From contig NZ_JAUEQY010000007.1 of assembly GCF_030406325.1 (NCBI RefSeq), positions 1 through 64,000 on the forward strand: a stretch of DNA of 64,000 nt, in the 5' to 3' direction. The translations under genes were made by a program, and so were the position numbers. Of this stretch, positions 1 to 10,560 are shown in pieces; within the stretch, counting starts at the first letter, position 1, and each line of letters begins with the position of its first letter. The notes beneath the pieces were generated by a model that saw nothing but the letters and a program-made list of their open reading frames with translations, had not been told where the DNA came from and did not search any database. This DNA comes from Actinomadura sp. DC4 (GTDB taxonomy: Bacteria; Actinomycetota; Actinomycetes; Streptosporangiales; Streptosporangiaceae).

Positions 1-3000
1 ACACCGCAGGCGCCTCGGCAGGCTGCATGGCCACGAGCGGGTCCTCGACCGTGACCAGGCGGTGACGGCCCGCCGGCAGGTCCTCCATCACCTCTTCCGA
101 GGTCAGCGTCAGCACCGCGCCGCTGTCAGACTGCACGAACGCCACCCGCCCCGCAGGCTGACCCGGATCGATCGGCACATACGCCGCGCCCGCCTTCCAC
201 ACGCCCACGATCGCCGCGACCATGTCCGCGCCGCGCGGCAGACAGACACCCACCACCGACTCCGCACCGACACCCTGCGCCCGCAGGAAACGCGCCAGCC
301 GGTTCGCCCGCACGTCCAGCTCCGCGTACGACAGCCGCGTCTCACCCGCCACCAGCGCCACCGCGTCCGGCGTACGCGCCGCCTGCGCCGAGAACAGCTC
401 GGCCACCGAGGCGCTCGGCACCTCGGCCGCGGTGTCGTTCCACTCCACCAGCAGCCGGTCGCGCTCGGCCGCGTCCAGGATCTCGACGGACTCGACCCGT
501 GCCGACGGGTCCTCGGCCAGCGCGGACAGCACCCGTACGAGACCGCCCGCGATCCGCCCGGCGGTCCGCTCGTCGAACAGGTCCGCCGCGACCGTGACCG
601 CGCCACGGACCCCGGCCGGGCCGCCCGCGCCGTCGAACTCCTCCCCCACCATCACGTCCAGGTCGAACTTCGCCGCCGGGCGCGCGCTCAGCACGCGCTC
701 CCCCACCAGGCCGGGCAGCTCGAGGACCGCCGCCGCCGTGTCCTGCATCGTGAGCACGACCTGGAACAGCGGGTGCCGGGCCAGCGAGCGCGCCGGCGCC
801 AGCTCCTCCACGAGGCGCTCGAACGGCACGTCCTGATGCGCGTACGCGCCCAGGCTCGCCTCCCGCACCCGCCCGAGAAGCTCGGCGAACGACGGGTCAC
901 CCGACAGGTCGCTACGGATCACCAGCGTGTTGACGAAACACCCGACCAGATCGTCCAGCGCGTCATCCAGCCGGCCCGCCACCGCCGAGCCGATCGGCAC
1001 GTCACGACCGGCGCCCAGCCGCGACAGCAGGACGGCCAGGGCGGCCTGCAGCACCATGAACATGGTCACGCCCTCGGCCCGCGCCACCTCCCGCAGCCGG
1101 GCGTGCACCGCGGCGGGCACCTCCAGGCCCGCGGTGAAGCCGCGATGCGACGCGGTGGCGGGACGCGGGCGGTCGAACGGCAGTCCCAGCTCCTCCGGCG
1201 CCCCGGCCAGGGCCTCGCGCCAGTAGCCGATCTGCCCTGCCGCCAGGCTCCGCGCGTCGTTGTCGTCGCCCAGCAGCTCGCGCTGCCACAGCGCGTAGTC
1301 CGCGTACCGCACCGGCAGCGGCTTCCACTCCGGGGCGTGGCCCGCGCACCGCGCCGCGTACGCCGCCGACACGTCGCGCGCCAGCGGCCCCATCGACCAG
1401 CCGTCACCGGCGATGTGGTGCACCACGAGCACCAGCACGTGCTCGTCCGGCGCGACGCGGAACAGGCGCACGCGGATCGGCACTTCGTCCGACAGGTCGA
1501 AGGCGTGCCCGGCGGTGCGGAGGACCGCGGCGGCGACCTCCGGCGGGCCGTCGTCCTCCTGCGGCGAAAGCGCGGACAGGTCGTCGAGGTTCTGGAGCCG
1601 GGCGAAGGACCCGGGCGTCTTCACCGCGTCGACGGCGGGCAGGTCCCAGGCCAGCTCGTCCATGGTCAGGACCCGCTGGTACGGCTCGCCGTCCTCGGCC
1701 GGGTACCTCGTGCGGAGCGGCTCGTGCCGCTCCAGGACGTCGCGCAGCGCGGCCGTGAGCGCTTCGCGGTCCAGGTGCCCGGCGAGGCTCAGGACGAGCG
1801 GCGCGTTGTACGTCGGGCTGGGGCCCTCGATCTGCCCGATGAACCACAGGCGGCGCTGGGCGAAGGAGAGCGGGACGCGCTCCGGGCGTTCGCGGGCGAC
1901 CAGGCGCGGGCGCACGGTCCGCGCGCCGGTGATCCGGACGGCGAGGGCGGCGACGGTGGGCGCCTCGAACACGTCGTTGACCTGCACGTCGACGCCGAGG
2001 AGGGTCCTGACCTGGCTGACGAGGCGCGTCGCCAGGAGGGAGTGCCCGCCCAGGTCGAAGAAGCTGTCCTCGACGCCGACGTCCGCCACGCCGAGGATCT
2101 CGGCGAAGGCGGCGCAGAGGATCTCCTCCTGCCTCGTGGCCGGCCCGCGGCCCGCCGTCGTCGCGTACTCGGGCGCGGGCAGGGCCCGGCGGTCCAGCTT
2201 CCCGTTGACCGTCAGCGGCAGCGCGTCCAGCGTGACGACGGCCGACGGCACCATGTACTCCGGCAGACGTCCGGCGGCGAACTCCCTGATCGCGGCGGGG
2301 TCGACCTCGGCCGGCGCGACGTACGCGACGAGGCGCCGGTCACCGGGAGTGTCCTCGCGGGCGATGACCGCGGCCTGCGCGACCAGCGGATGCCCGGCCA
2401 GTACGGCCCGCACCTCGCCCGGTTCGATGCGGAATCCGCGGATCTTCACCTGTTCGTCGGCCCGGCCGGCGAACACCAGCCCGTCATCGGCGCTCCACCG
2501 GACCAGGTCCCCGGTCCGGTACATGCGCGTCCCATCCGCCGCGAACGGGTCCGCGACGAACCGTTCCGCGCTGAGCCCGGGGCGGCCCAGGTAGCCGCGT
2601 GCGACACCGGTGCCGGCCACGTACAGCTCGCCGGCCACGCCGGCCGGCACCGGCATCAGGGCGTCGTCCAGCACGTACGCGCGGGTGTTGAGGTTCGGCG
2701 TGCCGATGGCGGGCTCGTCGCCGGCGTGCAGCGGGTCGCTCATCGTGGCGCAGACCGTCGTCTCGGTCGGCCCGTACGCGTTGATGAGGCGCCGGCCCGG
2801 CGCCCAGCGCGCGAGGAGTTCCCCGTCCAGGGCCTCGCCCGCGGAGATCAGGGTCGGCACCGAGGTCAGGTCCCCGGGGTCCAGCGCGGCCAGTACGGCC
2901 GGCGGCAGCGTCGCGTGCGTCACGCCGTGCCGGGTCATGACGCCGGCCAGGTCCGGTCCGGGCAGCAGGTCCTCGGCCGGCGCCACCACCAGCCGTGCCC

Positions 3001-5005
3001 CCGAGCAGAGGGCCATCAGCAGTTCCCACGTGGCCGCGTCGAAGCCGGCCGACGCGAACTGCAGCACGCGGCCGCTCTCGTCGATGGCGCATCGCCGCGC
3101 CTGTGCCGCCGCGAGGTTGACCCCGCCGCGGTGGGTGAGCATGACGGCCTTCGGCATGCCGGTCGACCCGGAGGTGTAGATCACGTACGCGAGCCCGCCG
3201 GGCCGCAGGGCGACGTCGGGGGCCGTGGCGGGGACGGCCCTCAGGGCGGCGCGTACGGCGGCGGAGTCGACGGCGACGGTCAGCAGCCGCCGTACGGGGA
3301 GTTCGTCGAGGAGCTCCTCCTCGCCGAGCAGCAGCACGGCCCGGCTGTCGGCCAGCATGAAGCCGATGCGCTCCGGCGGGTGTGCGGTGTCGACCGGCAG
3401 GTACGCCGCGCCGGTCTTCCAGACCGCCACGAGCGCCACGACGAGGGCGACGCCGCGCTCCATCGCCACTGCGACGACCGACTCGGGGCCCACGCCGAGG
3501 CCCTTCAGGTGGTGGGCGAGGCGGTTCGCCCGCTCGTCGAGCTCGGCGTACGTCAGGCGGGTCTCGTCGGAGGCCAGCGCGATCGCGTCCGGGGTCCGGG
3601 CCGCCCATCCGGCGAACAGCTCGGGCGCCGTGGTGTCCGGGACGTCGGCCGCCGTGTCGTTCCACCGGGCGAGGACGCGGCGCTCGCCGTCGCCCAGGAG
3701 GTCCACCCGGTCGATCGGGTCCGCGGGGTCGGCCGTCGCGAGCCGATCCACGATCGTGTGGATGCGCCCGGCGATGCGCCGCGCGGCGGCGGGCTCGTGG
3801 AGGTCGAGGTTGACGTCGACGTCGAGCTTGATGCCGTACTCGCCCGGTCTCTCGTACACGTCGATGCGCGTGTTGTCGATCGGGCCGGTGGACACGTTGC
3901 GGCCGGTGACGACGCAGCCGCCGAACATGTCCGGGTAGGCGAAGGACATCACGTTGACGTGCACGCCGCAGATGGACTCGCCGTGGACGAGCTTCAGGTC
4001 CCGCAGCATGTCCTCGTACCGGTAGTTCCGGTGCCGCAGACCCTGGCGGACCGCCTCGTTCACCTGCCGGATGAGGCCATCGACGGTGGTCGTCCTGCCG
4101 ATCCGGAGCCGGATCGGCATGTTGTTCGAGGTCATCGCGGGCGCGTACGCCTGTTTACCCGGCAGGCCCGTCACCGGGACGCCGACGACGACGTCGCGTT
4201 CGCCGGTGGTGCGGTGCCGATAGACGGCCGCGGCCGCGATCATCAGGCCGGACAGGCGCGTCCTCAGCCGGCGTGCGGTCGCCGTCAGCCGTGCGCCGGT
4301 GCCGGCACCGATGTCGTCGGTGTACCGCTCCAGGCCGGACGGCAGCCGCTGCGTGCCGCCGCGCTCCCGCGCCTCGGCGACGGCCGGCAGGTCGGCGAGG
4401 ACGCCGAGCCAGTACTCCCGGTCCGCGGCGAAGGCGGGCGACTCGCGGTACGCACGCTCCGCGGCCAGCAGGTCGGCGAGCGGCTCCAGCGCGCCTTCGA
4501 CGGCCGGCCGGCCGTCGATGAGCGCCGCGTAGATCTCGCCGATGCGCGTGACGACGGTCATCCCGCTGCGACCGTCCATGATCACATGGTGGTAGCGGTG
4601 GTACCAGAGGTGGTGGCGCGGGCCGAGCCGGAGGACGGCGTGGGCGAAGAGCCGGCCGCCCGTGAGGTCGCCGGGTTCGCGCACGTCCTCCCGCATCCAT
4701 CGCTCGGCGGCGGCCCACGGGTCGTCCTCGGCGCTGACGTCCATGACGGGCATGGCGTAGTCGTCCGAGGCGAGGACGTACTGCTCGGGGCGGCCGGCGA
4801 CGACGCGGAAACGCAGCCGCATCGTCTCGGCCTCCCGCGTGGTCTGCCGGACGGCCGCGACGAAGAGTCCGATGTCCAGGTCACCGCGTATCTCCAGATA
4901 CTCGGCGATGTTGTACACCGGATTCTCCGGCGCGAACTGCTGGGCCTGCCAGATACCGAACTGACCGGCCATGAGGTCGTAGGATTCGCCTTTTAGAGCA
5001 GCCAT
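1..5005 (-). CDS. Non-ribosomal peptide synthetase, C-A-PCP-C-A..., cut by the window edge
   Basis: The leftward frame from the ATG at 5005 stays open to base 1 (about 1,668 codons) and has no stop in the window. Domains in order: condensation 1 (about 10-430; HHVIMDG at 139-145), adenylation 1 (about 455-960; A3 core [10 protein letters not shown] near 610-619), peptidyl carrier (LGGHSLL, phosphopantetheine Ser989), condensation 2 (about 1035-1465; HHIAGDG at 1196-1202), and adenylation 2 from about 1530, cut before its A3 core. Aligned with GrsA, pocket residues of adenylation 1 read D-A-W-T-I-A-A-V-C from Asp656 onward, a phenylalanine-type code. Both condensation domains keep the catalytic His. 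Condensation 1 starts almost at the N-terminus with no docking extension. It is therefore either a starter domain that acylates the first residue or the acceptor of an upstream subunit outside the window. The MbtH gene lies 115 bp upstream. The product is unknown. Confidence 0.95.
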   Translation of the reverse strand, partial: MAALKGESYDLMAGQFGIWQAQQFAPENPVYNIAEYLEIRGDLDIGLFVAAVRQTTREAETMRLRFRVVAGRPEQYVLASDDYAMPVMDVSAEDDPWAAAERWMREDVREPGDLTGGRLFAHAVLRLGPRHHLWYHRYHHVIMDGRSGMTVVTRIGEIYAALIDGRPAVEGALEPLADLLAAERAYRESPAFAADREYWLGVLADLPAVAEARERGGTQRLPSGLERYTDDIGAGTGARLTATARRLRTRLSGLMIAAAAVYRHRTTGERDVVVGVPVTGLPGKQAYAPAMTSNNMPIRLRIGRTTTVDGLIRQVNEAVRQGLRHRNYRYEDMLRDLKLVHGESICGVHVNVMSFAYPDMFGGCVVTGRNVSTGPIDNTRIDVYERPGEYGIKLDVDVNLDLHEPAAARRIAGRIHTIVDRLATADPADPIDRVDLLGDGERRVLARWNDTAADVPDTTAPELFAGWAARTPDAIALASDETRLTYAELDERANRLAHHLKGLGVGPESVVAVAMERGVALVVALVAVWKTGAAYLPVDTAHPPERIGFMLADSRAVLLLGEEELLDELPVRRLLTVAVDSAAVRAALRAVPATAPDVALRPGGLAYVIYTSGSTGMPKAVMLTHRGGVNLAAAQARRCAIDESGRVLQFASAGFDAATWELLMALCSGARLVVAPAEDLLPGPDLAGVMTRHGVTHATLPPAVLAALDPGDLTSVPTLISAGEALDGELLARWAPGRRLINAYGPTETTVCATMSDPLHAGDEPAIGTPNLNTRAYVLDDALMPVPAGVAGELYVAGTGVARGYLGRPGLSAERFVADPFAADGTRMYRTGDLVRWSADDGLVFAGRADEQVKIRGFRIEPGEVRAVLAGHPLVAQAAVIAREDTPGDRRLVAYVAPAEVDPAAIREFAAGRLPEYMVPSAVVTLDALPLTVNGKLDRRALPAPEYATTAGRGPATRQEEILCAAFAEILGVADVGVEDSFFDLGGHSLLATRLVSQVRTLLGVDVQVNDVFEAPTVAALAVRITGARTVRPRLVARERPERVPLSFAQRRLWFIGQIEGPSPTYNAPLVLSLAGHLDREALTAALRDVLERHEPLRTRYPAEDGEPYQRVLTMDELAWDLPAVDAVKTPGSFARLQNLDDLSALSPQEDDGPPEVAAAVLRTAGHAFDLSDEVPIRVRLFRVAPDEHVLVLVVHHIAGDGWSMGPLARDVSAAYAARCAGHAPEWKPLPVRYADYALWQRELLGDDNDARSLAAGQIGYWREALAGAPEELGLPFDRPRPATASHRGFTAGLEVPAAVHARLREVARAEGVTMFMVLQAALAVLLSRLGAGRDVPIGSAVAGRLDDALDDLVGCFVNTLVIRSDLSGDPSFAELLGRVREASLGAYAHQDVPFERLVEELAPARSLARHPLFQVVLTMQDTAAAVLELPGLVGERVLSARPAAKFDLDVMVGEEFDGAGGPAGVRGAVTVAADLFDERTAGRIAGGLVRVLSALAEDPSARVESVEILDAAERDRLLVEWNDTAAEVPSASVAELFSAQAARTPDAVALVAGETRLSYAELDVRANRLARFLRAQGVGAESVVGVCLPRGADMVAAIVGVWKAGAAYVPIDPGQPAGRVAFVQSDSGAVLTLTSEEVMEDLPAGRHRLVTVEDPLVAMQPAEAPAV

Positions 5006-5120
5006 TCTCAGCCCAATCCAAAAATGCTCCGACCCAGGCCCATCGAAGCAGAATCCAGTTCGCCGTTCAGGCATGCAAAAGAGGGCTCAGCTCTCCATGG
5101 GCCCGGCCGGGCAGGCGCTC

Positions 5121-5330
5121 TTACTTTTCCATTGCCTCGATGAGGCTCTTGGGCCGCATGTCGGTCCAGGACTTTTCAATGTAGTCCAGGCACTCCTGCC
5201 GCCCCGCCTCGCCGAACACCGAGTTCCAGCCGTCGGGCACATCGACGAAGACGGGCCAGAGCGAGTGTTGCCCCTCATCGTTGACGAGAACCAGGTACAT
5301 GGCGTCGGGGTCTTCGAACGGATTGGCCAT
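5121..5330 (-). CDS. mbtH: MbtH-family NRPS chaperone
   Basis: This is a 69-residue MbtH-like protein, the usual length. It carries the family hallmarks: [10 protein letters not shown] at 18-27, VPDGW at 31-35 and SWTDMRP at 54-60. MbtH proteins bind NRPS adenylation domains and are often needed for their folding or activity. The start is the ATG at 5330, with a strong GGAAGGA ribosome site seven bases upstream; a longer frame to 5411 has no such site. The stop is 115 bp before the NRPS start on the same strand, so the two are probably co-transcribed. A StrR-type operator lies about 137 bp upstream of the start, which ties transcription of this pair to the regulator gene at 5963-7135. Confidence 0.96.
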   Translation of the reverse strand: MANPFEDPDAMYLVLVNDEGQHSLWPVFVDVPDGWNSVFGEAGRQECLDYIEKSWTDMRPKSLIEAMEK

Positions 5331-5466
5331 CACGTCGTCCTTCCAGGTGAACGAAATCAAGCGGCGATGGACTGGCCTCGGATTCAACGGCCCGGGCCAT
5401 GCGCCAGTCAAGTAATCAGCGACCAGCCGCCTTGGCCAAAAAAGATGGCCTGTACCGCACCGGGGC

Positions 5467-5495
5467 GTTCAACTGCGACACCGCGTCAGTTGGAC
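5467..5495. promoter_or_regulatory. StrR/Bbr-type operator
   Basis: The site reads GTTCAACTG, 11 bases, CAGTTGGAC. The half-sites are inverted repeats matching at 8 of 9 positions. The arrangement fits the StrR consensus (GTTCGActG-N11-CagTcGAAc). It also fits the Bbr/Tei15*-type consensus (GTCCAR-N17-TTGGAC) with one mismatch. It lies about 137 bp upstream of mbtH and about 130 bp upstream of the divergent cold-shock gene. A StrR-family regulator is encoded 500 bp away. The consensus is from memory of the literature; binding itself is inferred. Confidence 0.72.
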
Positions 5496-5625
5496 ACGCG
5501 TCGCCAAGCCGAATTCCGGATCGGATTTACCGTATCCCGGGAACGGCGAAACCGCCTCCCCGGTCACCTGCCGCCGTTCCCGGCCGAGGGTAAATTGAGC
5601 CTTCCGGTTGCTAGCGTCGGTCAGC

Positions 5626-6060
5626 GTGACGCAGCTGGGGAAGATCCTGCAGTTCGACGGGATTCGCGGTTACGGATTCATCGCACCCGACATGGGCGGC
5701 AGCGACGTCTTCGTCCACGCGAACGAGTTCGACGGCGACGAGTCCCGGCTCATCCCGGGCGCTCATGTGCGGTTCGAGGTCATGGACGGAGGGCGGGGCA
5801 GGAAGGCACACGCCGTCAGGATCGTCGAGGAGCGCGACGGTGAACGGCCGGCCGGGCCCGGGGCGGGCATCGCACTCCGGCGTGCGCCGCCGCCCGGGGA
5901 TCACCCGCCGTACGACGTCCTGTCCGCCGACGAGATGTGCACCGACCTGACCGAGATGATCCTCAACAACTTTCCCGAGCTGACCGGAGCCCAGATCGTA
6001 CGGCTCCGCGGTGACTTCCTGGCCCTCGCCCGGCAACACGGCTGGGTGGAGGAGGAATGA
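5626..6060 (+). CDS. Cold-shock-domain protein with C-terminal helical extension
   Basis: The 144-residue product starts at the GTG at 5626. An N-terminal cold-shock domain (about 1-68) contains the RNP-like stretches GYGFIAPD and DVFVHANEF, which bind single-stranded nucleic acid in this family. A Pro/Gly-rich linker leads to a helical C-terminal segment of about 50 residues (TDLTEMILNNFPEL...GWVEEE) seen in a group of actinomycete CSD proteins. A TAGCGT hexamer eight bases before the GTG and the absence of a Shine-Dalgarno site suggest a leaderless or near-leaderless transcript. A TTG at 5608 is a weaker alternative start. The last 98 bp overlap the 3' end of the convergent StrR-like gene. 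A role in regulating the neighbouring NRPS genes is possible but unproven. Confidence 0.85.
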   Translation: MTQLGKILQFDGIRGYGFIAPDMGGSDVFVHANEFDGDESRLIPGAHVRFEVMDGGRGRKAHAVRIVEERDGERPAGPGAGIALRRAPPPGDHPPYDVLSADEMCTDLTEMILNNFPELTGAQIVRLRGDFLALARQHGWVEEE

Positions 6061-7135
6061 CGGGGCGTCGCAGCCCGACGCTCTCGTGCGTCTCGACCGG
6101 CTGCCCGGACTGTAACTGGTCCAGGCCGGTGGCGAACGACTGCAGCACCGTCGCGTAGGCGCTGCTGAGCTCCGACAGCAGGGCCAGGCAGTGCGGCGGC
6201 AGCCCCTTCTTGATCACCTCTTCGTCGCGTACGACCGCCTGGCACGCGTCGAACATGCGCAGGAGCGTCCGGCCCACCTCGCTGAAGCGGAGAGAGGGGT
6301 CCTTGCGGAGCCGCTCGAAGATGGCCGTCGGCTCGGCGATCAGTTTGGCGAGCGGCTCGGCCTGCTCGGGAGCGGCGGCGCGGTGCGGCTGCGCGGTACG
6401 CCGTACGGGGATCGGGGCCTCCCCGCGGCGGATCCGGTCGCGGACGTCCGCGGCGGTGGCCGGGGAGATCCCCGCCGCACGGGCGATCTGACGGAGCGAG
6501 GCGTTCGGGTCGCTCTCGATCAGCCTGGCGGCACGTTCCCGGCCGACGGTGCCGTCGACCGGCCGGGACCGGCCGTCACGGCCGATCCTGACGGCGGGCT
6601 GGGGCATGTCGCCGGCGAGCTGCCGGCGCAGTGCGGCGATCTTCTTCCCGGACAGCCCGACGACGATCGCGACCATCCGGTCGGACCACTCGGGGTGGCT
6701 GACGAAGATGCGTTCGGCGGCCGCCACCCGGTCCTTGTGCGAGAGGGGCAGGCCGTGCTGGATGTTGGCCGCGACGGAGAGCGGGAAGACGTCCGTCTCG
6801 CTGCCATGGAAGAAGCGGGCCTCGATGTCCTTCTCACCGCGGAGCATCGCGGCACGGAGCCGGTGCATCCCGTCGATGACGGTCCGGGACGGCAGGTGGA
6901 CCACGATCGGCGGCAGCGTCCCGCCCGAATCCGCGAGTGTGCGGATGTGCTCGGCGTCCTCACCCTCCAGCCGCGGCGATGCGGTTGTCAGTAACGACGC
7001 GATGGGTACTTTGGCGATAATGGACCGCTCGATGCGTTCCTGCTGGAGCGAGAGATGCCGGGCAAGGGCATTATCTCTCGACAGCGAAGTGTGTGCAGTG
7101 CTGTTCAGTTTGACCACGTCCCCACGAAAAAGCAT
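5963..7135 (-). CDS. StrR-like (ParB N-terminal fold) pathway-specific regulator
   Basis: The product is 390 residues. Residues about 42-135 form the ParB/sulfiredoxin-like N-terminal domain seen in StrR, NovG, KasT and glycopeptide Bbr-type activators, including VPIASLL, LPPIVVHLPS and VIDGMHRLRAA. A helix-turn-helix follows near 215-241 (LRQIARAAGISPATAADV). These proteins activate antibiotic biosynthesis genes by binding paired inverted repeats, and one such site lies at 5467-5495 in front of mbtH. The ATG at 7135 lacks a clear ribosome site; a GTG seven codons in is an alternative. The C-terminal 30 or so residues are read antisense to the cold-shock gene and are Pro/Arg-rich, so the true end may have drifted by frameshift. 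The neighbouring SARP gene suggests layered control of the cluster. Confidence 0.9.
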   Translation of the reverse strand: MLFRGDVVKLNSTAHTSLSRDNALARHLSLQQERIERSIIAKVPIASLLTTASPRLEGEDAEHIRTLADSGGTLPPIVVHLPSRTVIDGMHRLRAAMLRGEKDIEARFFHGSETDVFPLSVAANIQHGLPLSHKDRVAAAERIFVSHPEWSDRMVAIVVGLSGKKIAALRRQLAGDMPQPAVRIGRDGRSRPVDGTVGRERAARLIESDPNASLRQIARAAGISPATAADVRDRIRRGEAPIPVRRTAQPHRAAAPEQAEPLAKLIAEPTAIFERLRKDPSLRFSEVGRTLLRMFDACQAVVRDEEVIKKGLPPHCLALLSELSSAYATVLQSFATGLDQLQSGQPVETHESVGLRRPVIPPPPSRVAGRGPGSHRGAVRSGLRSARESC

Positions 7136-7428
7136 TTAGCCATTGACACTGCAGGTTCAGCCGTCGCTCAGGCACGGGTCCATAGTCAAGGGTGCCCCCG
7201 TCACGAACCGTGACACAGTCACACTCCGTCGCACACCTCTTACTCCTGGTCATTGCCCCCGAGCCAGGCCTCAATGCCACAAAAGGCACGCTACCCTGCG
7301 TGCCCTTACTGATGGCTAACACGAGGCATGAAGATCTGTAAGCGGAGTAAATCGCCTGATGCGAGATATGTTGCGGCCGAATCTGGCCGGTTTTGCCAGC
7401 AGGTAACCGAACGTCTGTCAGGAGGGTT

Positions 7429-10400
7429 TCAAAAAGGCCCTATTTGGATGTGCCGAATAACATCAGGAGATACGGCGTCCGTTTGTCCGGCGGGGTCGAG
7501 GCTCGCGAGGCGACTCTCGACAGAGCTCTTTCCGGCGTCGTCCGTCGTACGGGCGAACAGCTCCCGCGCCTCCGTCCAGGCGGTCCGTGCCGCCGCGTGG
7601 TCGGCGTCGGCAGAGTACGCGTCTCCGAGGGAGCGCAGTGCGCGCGCGAGGTACGGGATCCAGCCACGGTCGCGCCAGCCTCGTACCGAGCGTTCGAGGC
7701 AGTCGACCGCCGCCGGCAGGTCGCCCTCGGCCAGGTTCAGCTCGCCGAGGACGCCGAGGGCGTCCGCGAGATGGTGACCGAACTCGCCGACCTGGCCGTA
7801 GGCCAGCGTGAGCTCGAGCGTCGGCCGGGCACGATCGTCGCCGGTCGCGACGAACAGCTTGGCGAGGTAGAGGAGTGAGAACGACTCCAGAAAGCGGTCC
7901 TCCTGATCCCGCGCCATCACGATGGACTCATCCAGCAGCTTCATGCCGCCGGTGAGGTCACCGCACAGGGCGTGGGCCGCGCCGAGGAACTGCACGATCG
8001 TCGCGAGGAAGCGGGGGTTGCCGAGCTCCTTGGCGATCACGAGCGCGTGTTCGAGGCATTCGAGGGCGCCGTGCGCGTCGTCCTCCCCGTGGGCGGCCGC
8101 CATCACGTGGTACGCCCGCGCCTGCCCGCCGAGATAATCGGCCGCCCGCGCGACGTGCAGGGCGTGCTCGGCCAGCGCGAGCGCCTCGGCGGTCCTCCCG
8201 TCCGCGATCCGGCCCCAGACGATCCCGACCATCGCGTCGGCCATGCCGACCGGATCGCCCAGGTCCGTGAACAGGTCGAGGAGTTCCTCGGCCAGCCGGT
8301 GCAGCCGGGTCATCACCGGTCCCGTTCCGGCAGGGGACGTCCAGGTGGTGACCTCGAGCAGCCCGCGCAGCAGGACGGCCTCACCGAGCCGGTCGCCCGT
8401 CTCGCGGCACAGCGTCATCGCGCGCTCGTGCATCTGGCGCCAGTCTTCGTACATCCCACGGACGTCGCAGTACTTCTCCATGGAGGCCGCGATGTCCCAG
8501 GCGAAGTCGGTGAGCAGCAGGTCGCAGGCCTGAGCGACCTCGGCCACCAGCGCCGCCCGCTCCGCGGTGAACCAGCGCATGGGGTCCGCCAGCAGCCGCT
8601 CGGTGACGGCGACCGGCAGCGGCCAGCGCGGCGCGGGCCCGTGGATGGCCGCGTAGCAGGGCCCGGCGACCCGGTCGGCGGCCTTCTCGGCCAGCGCCAG
8701 CCACGCGCCGAGGGCGCGGTGCAGCGCCGCCGCGCGCTGCGCCGCTGTGTCCTCCCGCTCGGCGCGCTCGCGCGCGTACAGGCGGAGCAGGTCGTGCACC
8801 TTGTAGCGGAGCTGACCGGTCCGGTCCGTGCCGGCGACGCCCACGAGCTGGGCGTCGATCAGCAGTTCGAGGTGGTGCTGCGCCTCGGTCACGGACCTGT
8901 CCAGCAGCGCGGCGACCGTCCAGGCCGCGATGTCGGGGGCGTTGACCAGGCCGAACAGACGGAAGGCGCGCTGGGTCTCGGCCGGGAGCAGCCGGTAGCT
9001 CAGCGCGAACCCGGCGCGTACCTCAAGGTCGCCGGCGACCAGTTCGTCGAGCCGGCGCCGCTCCTCGGACAGGACGCCGGCCAGGTGGGCCAGCGTCCAG
9101 TGCCGGCGACCCAGGAGCCGGGCCGCGGCGATGCGCAGGGCGAGGGGGACGTGGCCGCACAGCCGGGCGATCTCCACCGCGACGTCCGGCTCCTCGGCGA
9201 CGCGCCGCTCCCCGACGATGTTGGCGATCAGGTCCACGGCCTGGGCGGAGGGCAGCACGTCGAGGTTCAGCAGCCGCGCCCCCTCCAGGCCGATGAGGCG
9301 GTTGCGGCCGGTGATGAGCACGGCGGCGTCCGGCGTGCCGGGCAGCAGCGGCCGTACCTGGTCCTCTCGGGCGACGTTGTCCAGCACGATGAGCGTCCTG
9401 CGCCCGGCCAGGCGGCTGCGGAAGAGCGCCATGCGCTCGTCCAGGGAGGCCGGGATGTTCCCGACACCCGCCGGGAGCGTACGCAGGAACCCGCCGAGCA
9501 CGTCGCCCGGCTCGGCCGGGGTCGCCGAGTCGCCGTGCAGGTCGGCGTACAGCTGTCCCGCCGGAAACGAGCCGGCGATCTTGTGGGCGACGTGTACGGC
9601 GAGCGTGGTCTTGCCGAGCCCCGCCATTCCCGCGACGGTGGCGATGGCCACGGTTCGCTGACGCGACGTGCCGGCACCGCGTACGAGAACGCGGGCCAGC
9701 TCCGCCGCCTCGGCCGCCCGGCCGGTGAAGTCGGGGATGTCGGGCGGAAGCTGGGCGGGTACCGGCACCGCCGGCTCCTTGGATCCGGTGTTCGGACGCT
9801 GGCGGCCGAACGACAGCACGCGCATGTGCGCGAGCCGGACCTCCTCGCTGGGTTCGATGCCGAGCTCGGCCTCGAGGCGGTCGCTGAGCCGGCGATAGGT
9901 CTGCAGGGCCTCGGCGGGCCGTCCGCTCGCCGCGAGCAGGTCGATGAGGGTGGCGTGCAGTAACTCGTCGAAGTTGAACTCCTCGGCCAGCGCGCCGACC
10001 GTCGTGACCGCTCCCTCGGGGACGCCCGCCTCCAGCGCCGCGTCGGACAGGTCCAGCGCCGCCTGCCGTACCTCGTCCTCGATGCCTCGTACGAGCGGGT
10101 CCGTCCGGTCGATCCGCGGCAGCCCGGCGAGCAGCGGCCCCTTGCGCTCGGCGAAGGCGGACAAGAGGGCGCGGTAACGCTCGTCCGATACGGCGAGGGT
10201 GCGCGCCTCACCGGCGAGGACGAGAAAGCGGCCGAGGTCCGAGCGCGCCGCCGGGCACTCCAGGAGGTAACCGTCCTCATGGCGGATCGTGACCTGCCCG
10301 GCCCGGCCGCCGTCGAGCCCGGCCAGCCACTTTCGCAGCCGGGAGACGCCGACATGGACGGCCTCACGGCTCGTCTCACTCGCCCGGTCGGTCCATACGA

Positions 10401-10560
10401 GCTCCGCGAGACGGCTGATCGGCAGTGCCTCACCACGGGCCAGGACGAGCACGCCCAGCAGGCCCTGCAGGATCGGGGAGCGCGGTAAGAGGACGCAGCT
10501 TCCACCGACGTCGACCGTCAACCGTCCGAGCACCCGGAAACCGACCTCTTCTGTGGCCAC
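7429..10560 (-). CDS. AfsR-type SARP regulator (wHTH-BTAD-NB-ARC-TPR)
   Basis: This is a large regulator of about 1,043 residues. The GTG at 10560 is preferred over one 14 codons upstream (10602) because an AGGGGGTGA ribosome site lies just before it. The order is: OmpR-like winged helix (about 5-85), bacterial transcriptional activator domain (about 110-250), NB-ARC ATPase with Walker A GMAGLGKTT near 311-319 and a Walker B-like LIVLDNV near 391, then TPR-like helical repeats from about 690 to the end. AfsR-class proteins integrate signals through the ATPase/TPR part and activate antibiotic or developmental genes. Its position next to a StrR-type gene and an NRPS makes a cluster-situated role likely, though pleiotropic regulators have the same architecture. 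Confidence 0.93.
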   Translation of the reverse strand: MATEEVGFRVLGRLTVDVGGSCVLLPRSPILQGLLGVLVLARGEALPISRLAELVWTDRASETSREAVHVGVSRLRKWLAGLDGGRAGQVTIRHEDGYLLECPAARSDLGRFLVLAGEARTLAVSDERYRALLSAFAERKGPLLAGLPRIDRTDPLVRGIEDEVRQAALDLSDAALEAGVPEGAVTTVGALAEEFNFDELLHATLIDLLAASGRPAEALQTYRRLSDRLEAELGIEPSEEVRLAHMRVLSFGRQRPNTGSKEPAVPVPAQLPPDIPDFTGRAAEAAELARVLVRGAGTSRQRTVAIATVAGMAGLGKTTLAVHVAHKIAGSFPAGQLYADLHGDSATPAEPGDVLGGFLRTLPAGVGNIPASLDERMALFRSRLAGRRTLIVLDNVAREDQVRPLLPGTPDAAVLITGRNRLIGLEGARLLNLDVLPSAQAVDLIANIVGERRVAEEPDVAVEIARLCGHVPLALRIAAARLLGRRHWTLAHLAGVLSEERRRLDELVAGDLEVRAGFALSYRLLPAETQRAFRLFGLVNAPDIAAWTVAALLDRSVTEAQHHLELLIDAQLVGVAGTDRTGQLRYKVHDLLRLYARERAEREDTAAQRAAALHRALGAWLALAEKAADRVAGPCYAAIHGPAPRWPLPVAVTERLLADPMRWFTAERAALVAEVAQACDLLLTDFAWDIAASMEKYCDVRGMYEDWRQMHERAMTLCRETGDRLGEAVLLRGLLEVTTWTSPAGTGPVMTRLHRLAEELLDLFTDLGDPVGMADAMVGIVWGRIADGRTAEALALAEHALHVARAADYLGGQARAYHVMAAAHGEDDAHGALECLEHALVIAKELGNPRFLATIVQFLGAAHALCGDLTGGMKLLDESIVMARDQEDRFLESFSLLYLAKLFVATGDDRARPTLELTLAYGQVGEFGHHLADALGVLGELNLAEGDLPAAVDCLERSVRGWRDRGWIPYLARALRSLGDAYSADADHAAARTAWTEARELFARTTDDAGKSSVESRLASLDPAGQTDAVSPDVIRHIQIGPF

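Noticed and set aside
62-4996. A 1,644-codon open frame on the plus strand
   Set aside because: It is antisense to the NRPS. Its composition is dominated by Arg, Gly and His with no domain, while the minus strand reads C-A-PCP-C-A motifs in one frame.
7071-7322. A small minus-strand frame in the gap upstream of the StrR-like gene
   Set aside because: It overlaps the regulator start, has no ribosome site and mixed codon use.
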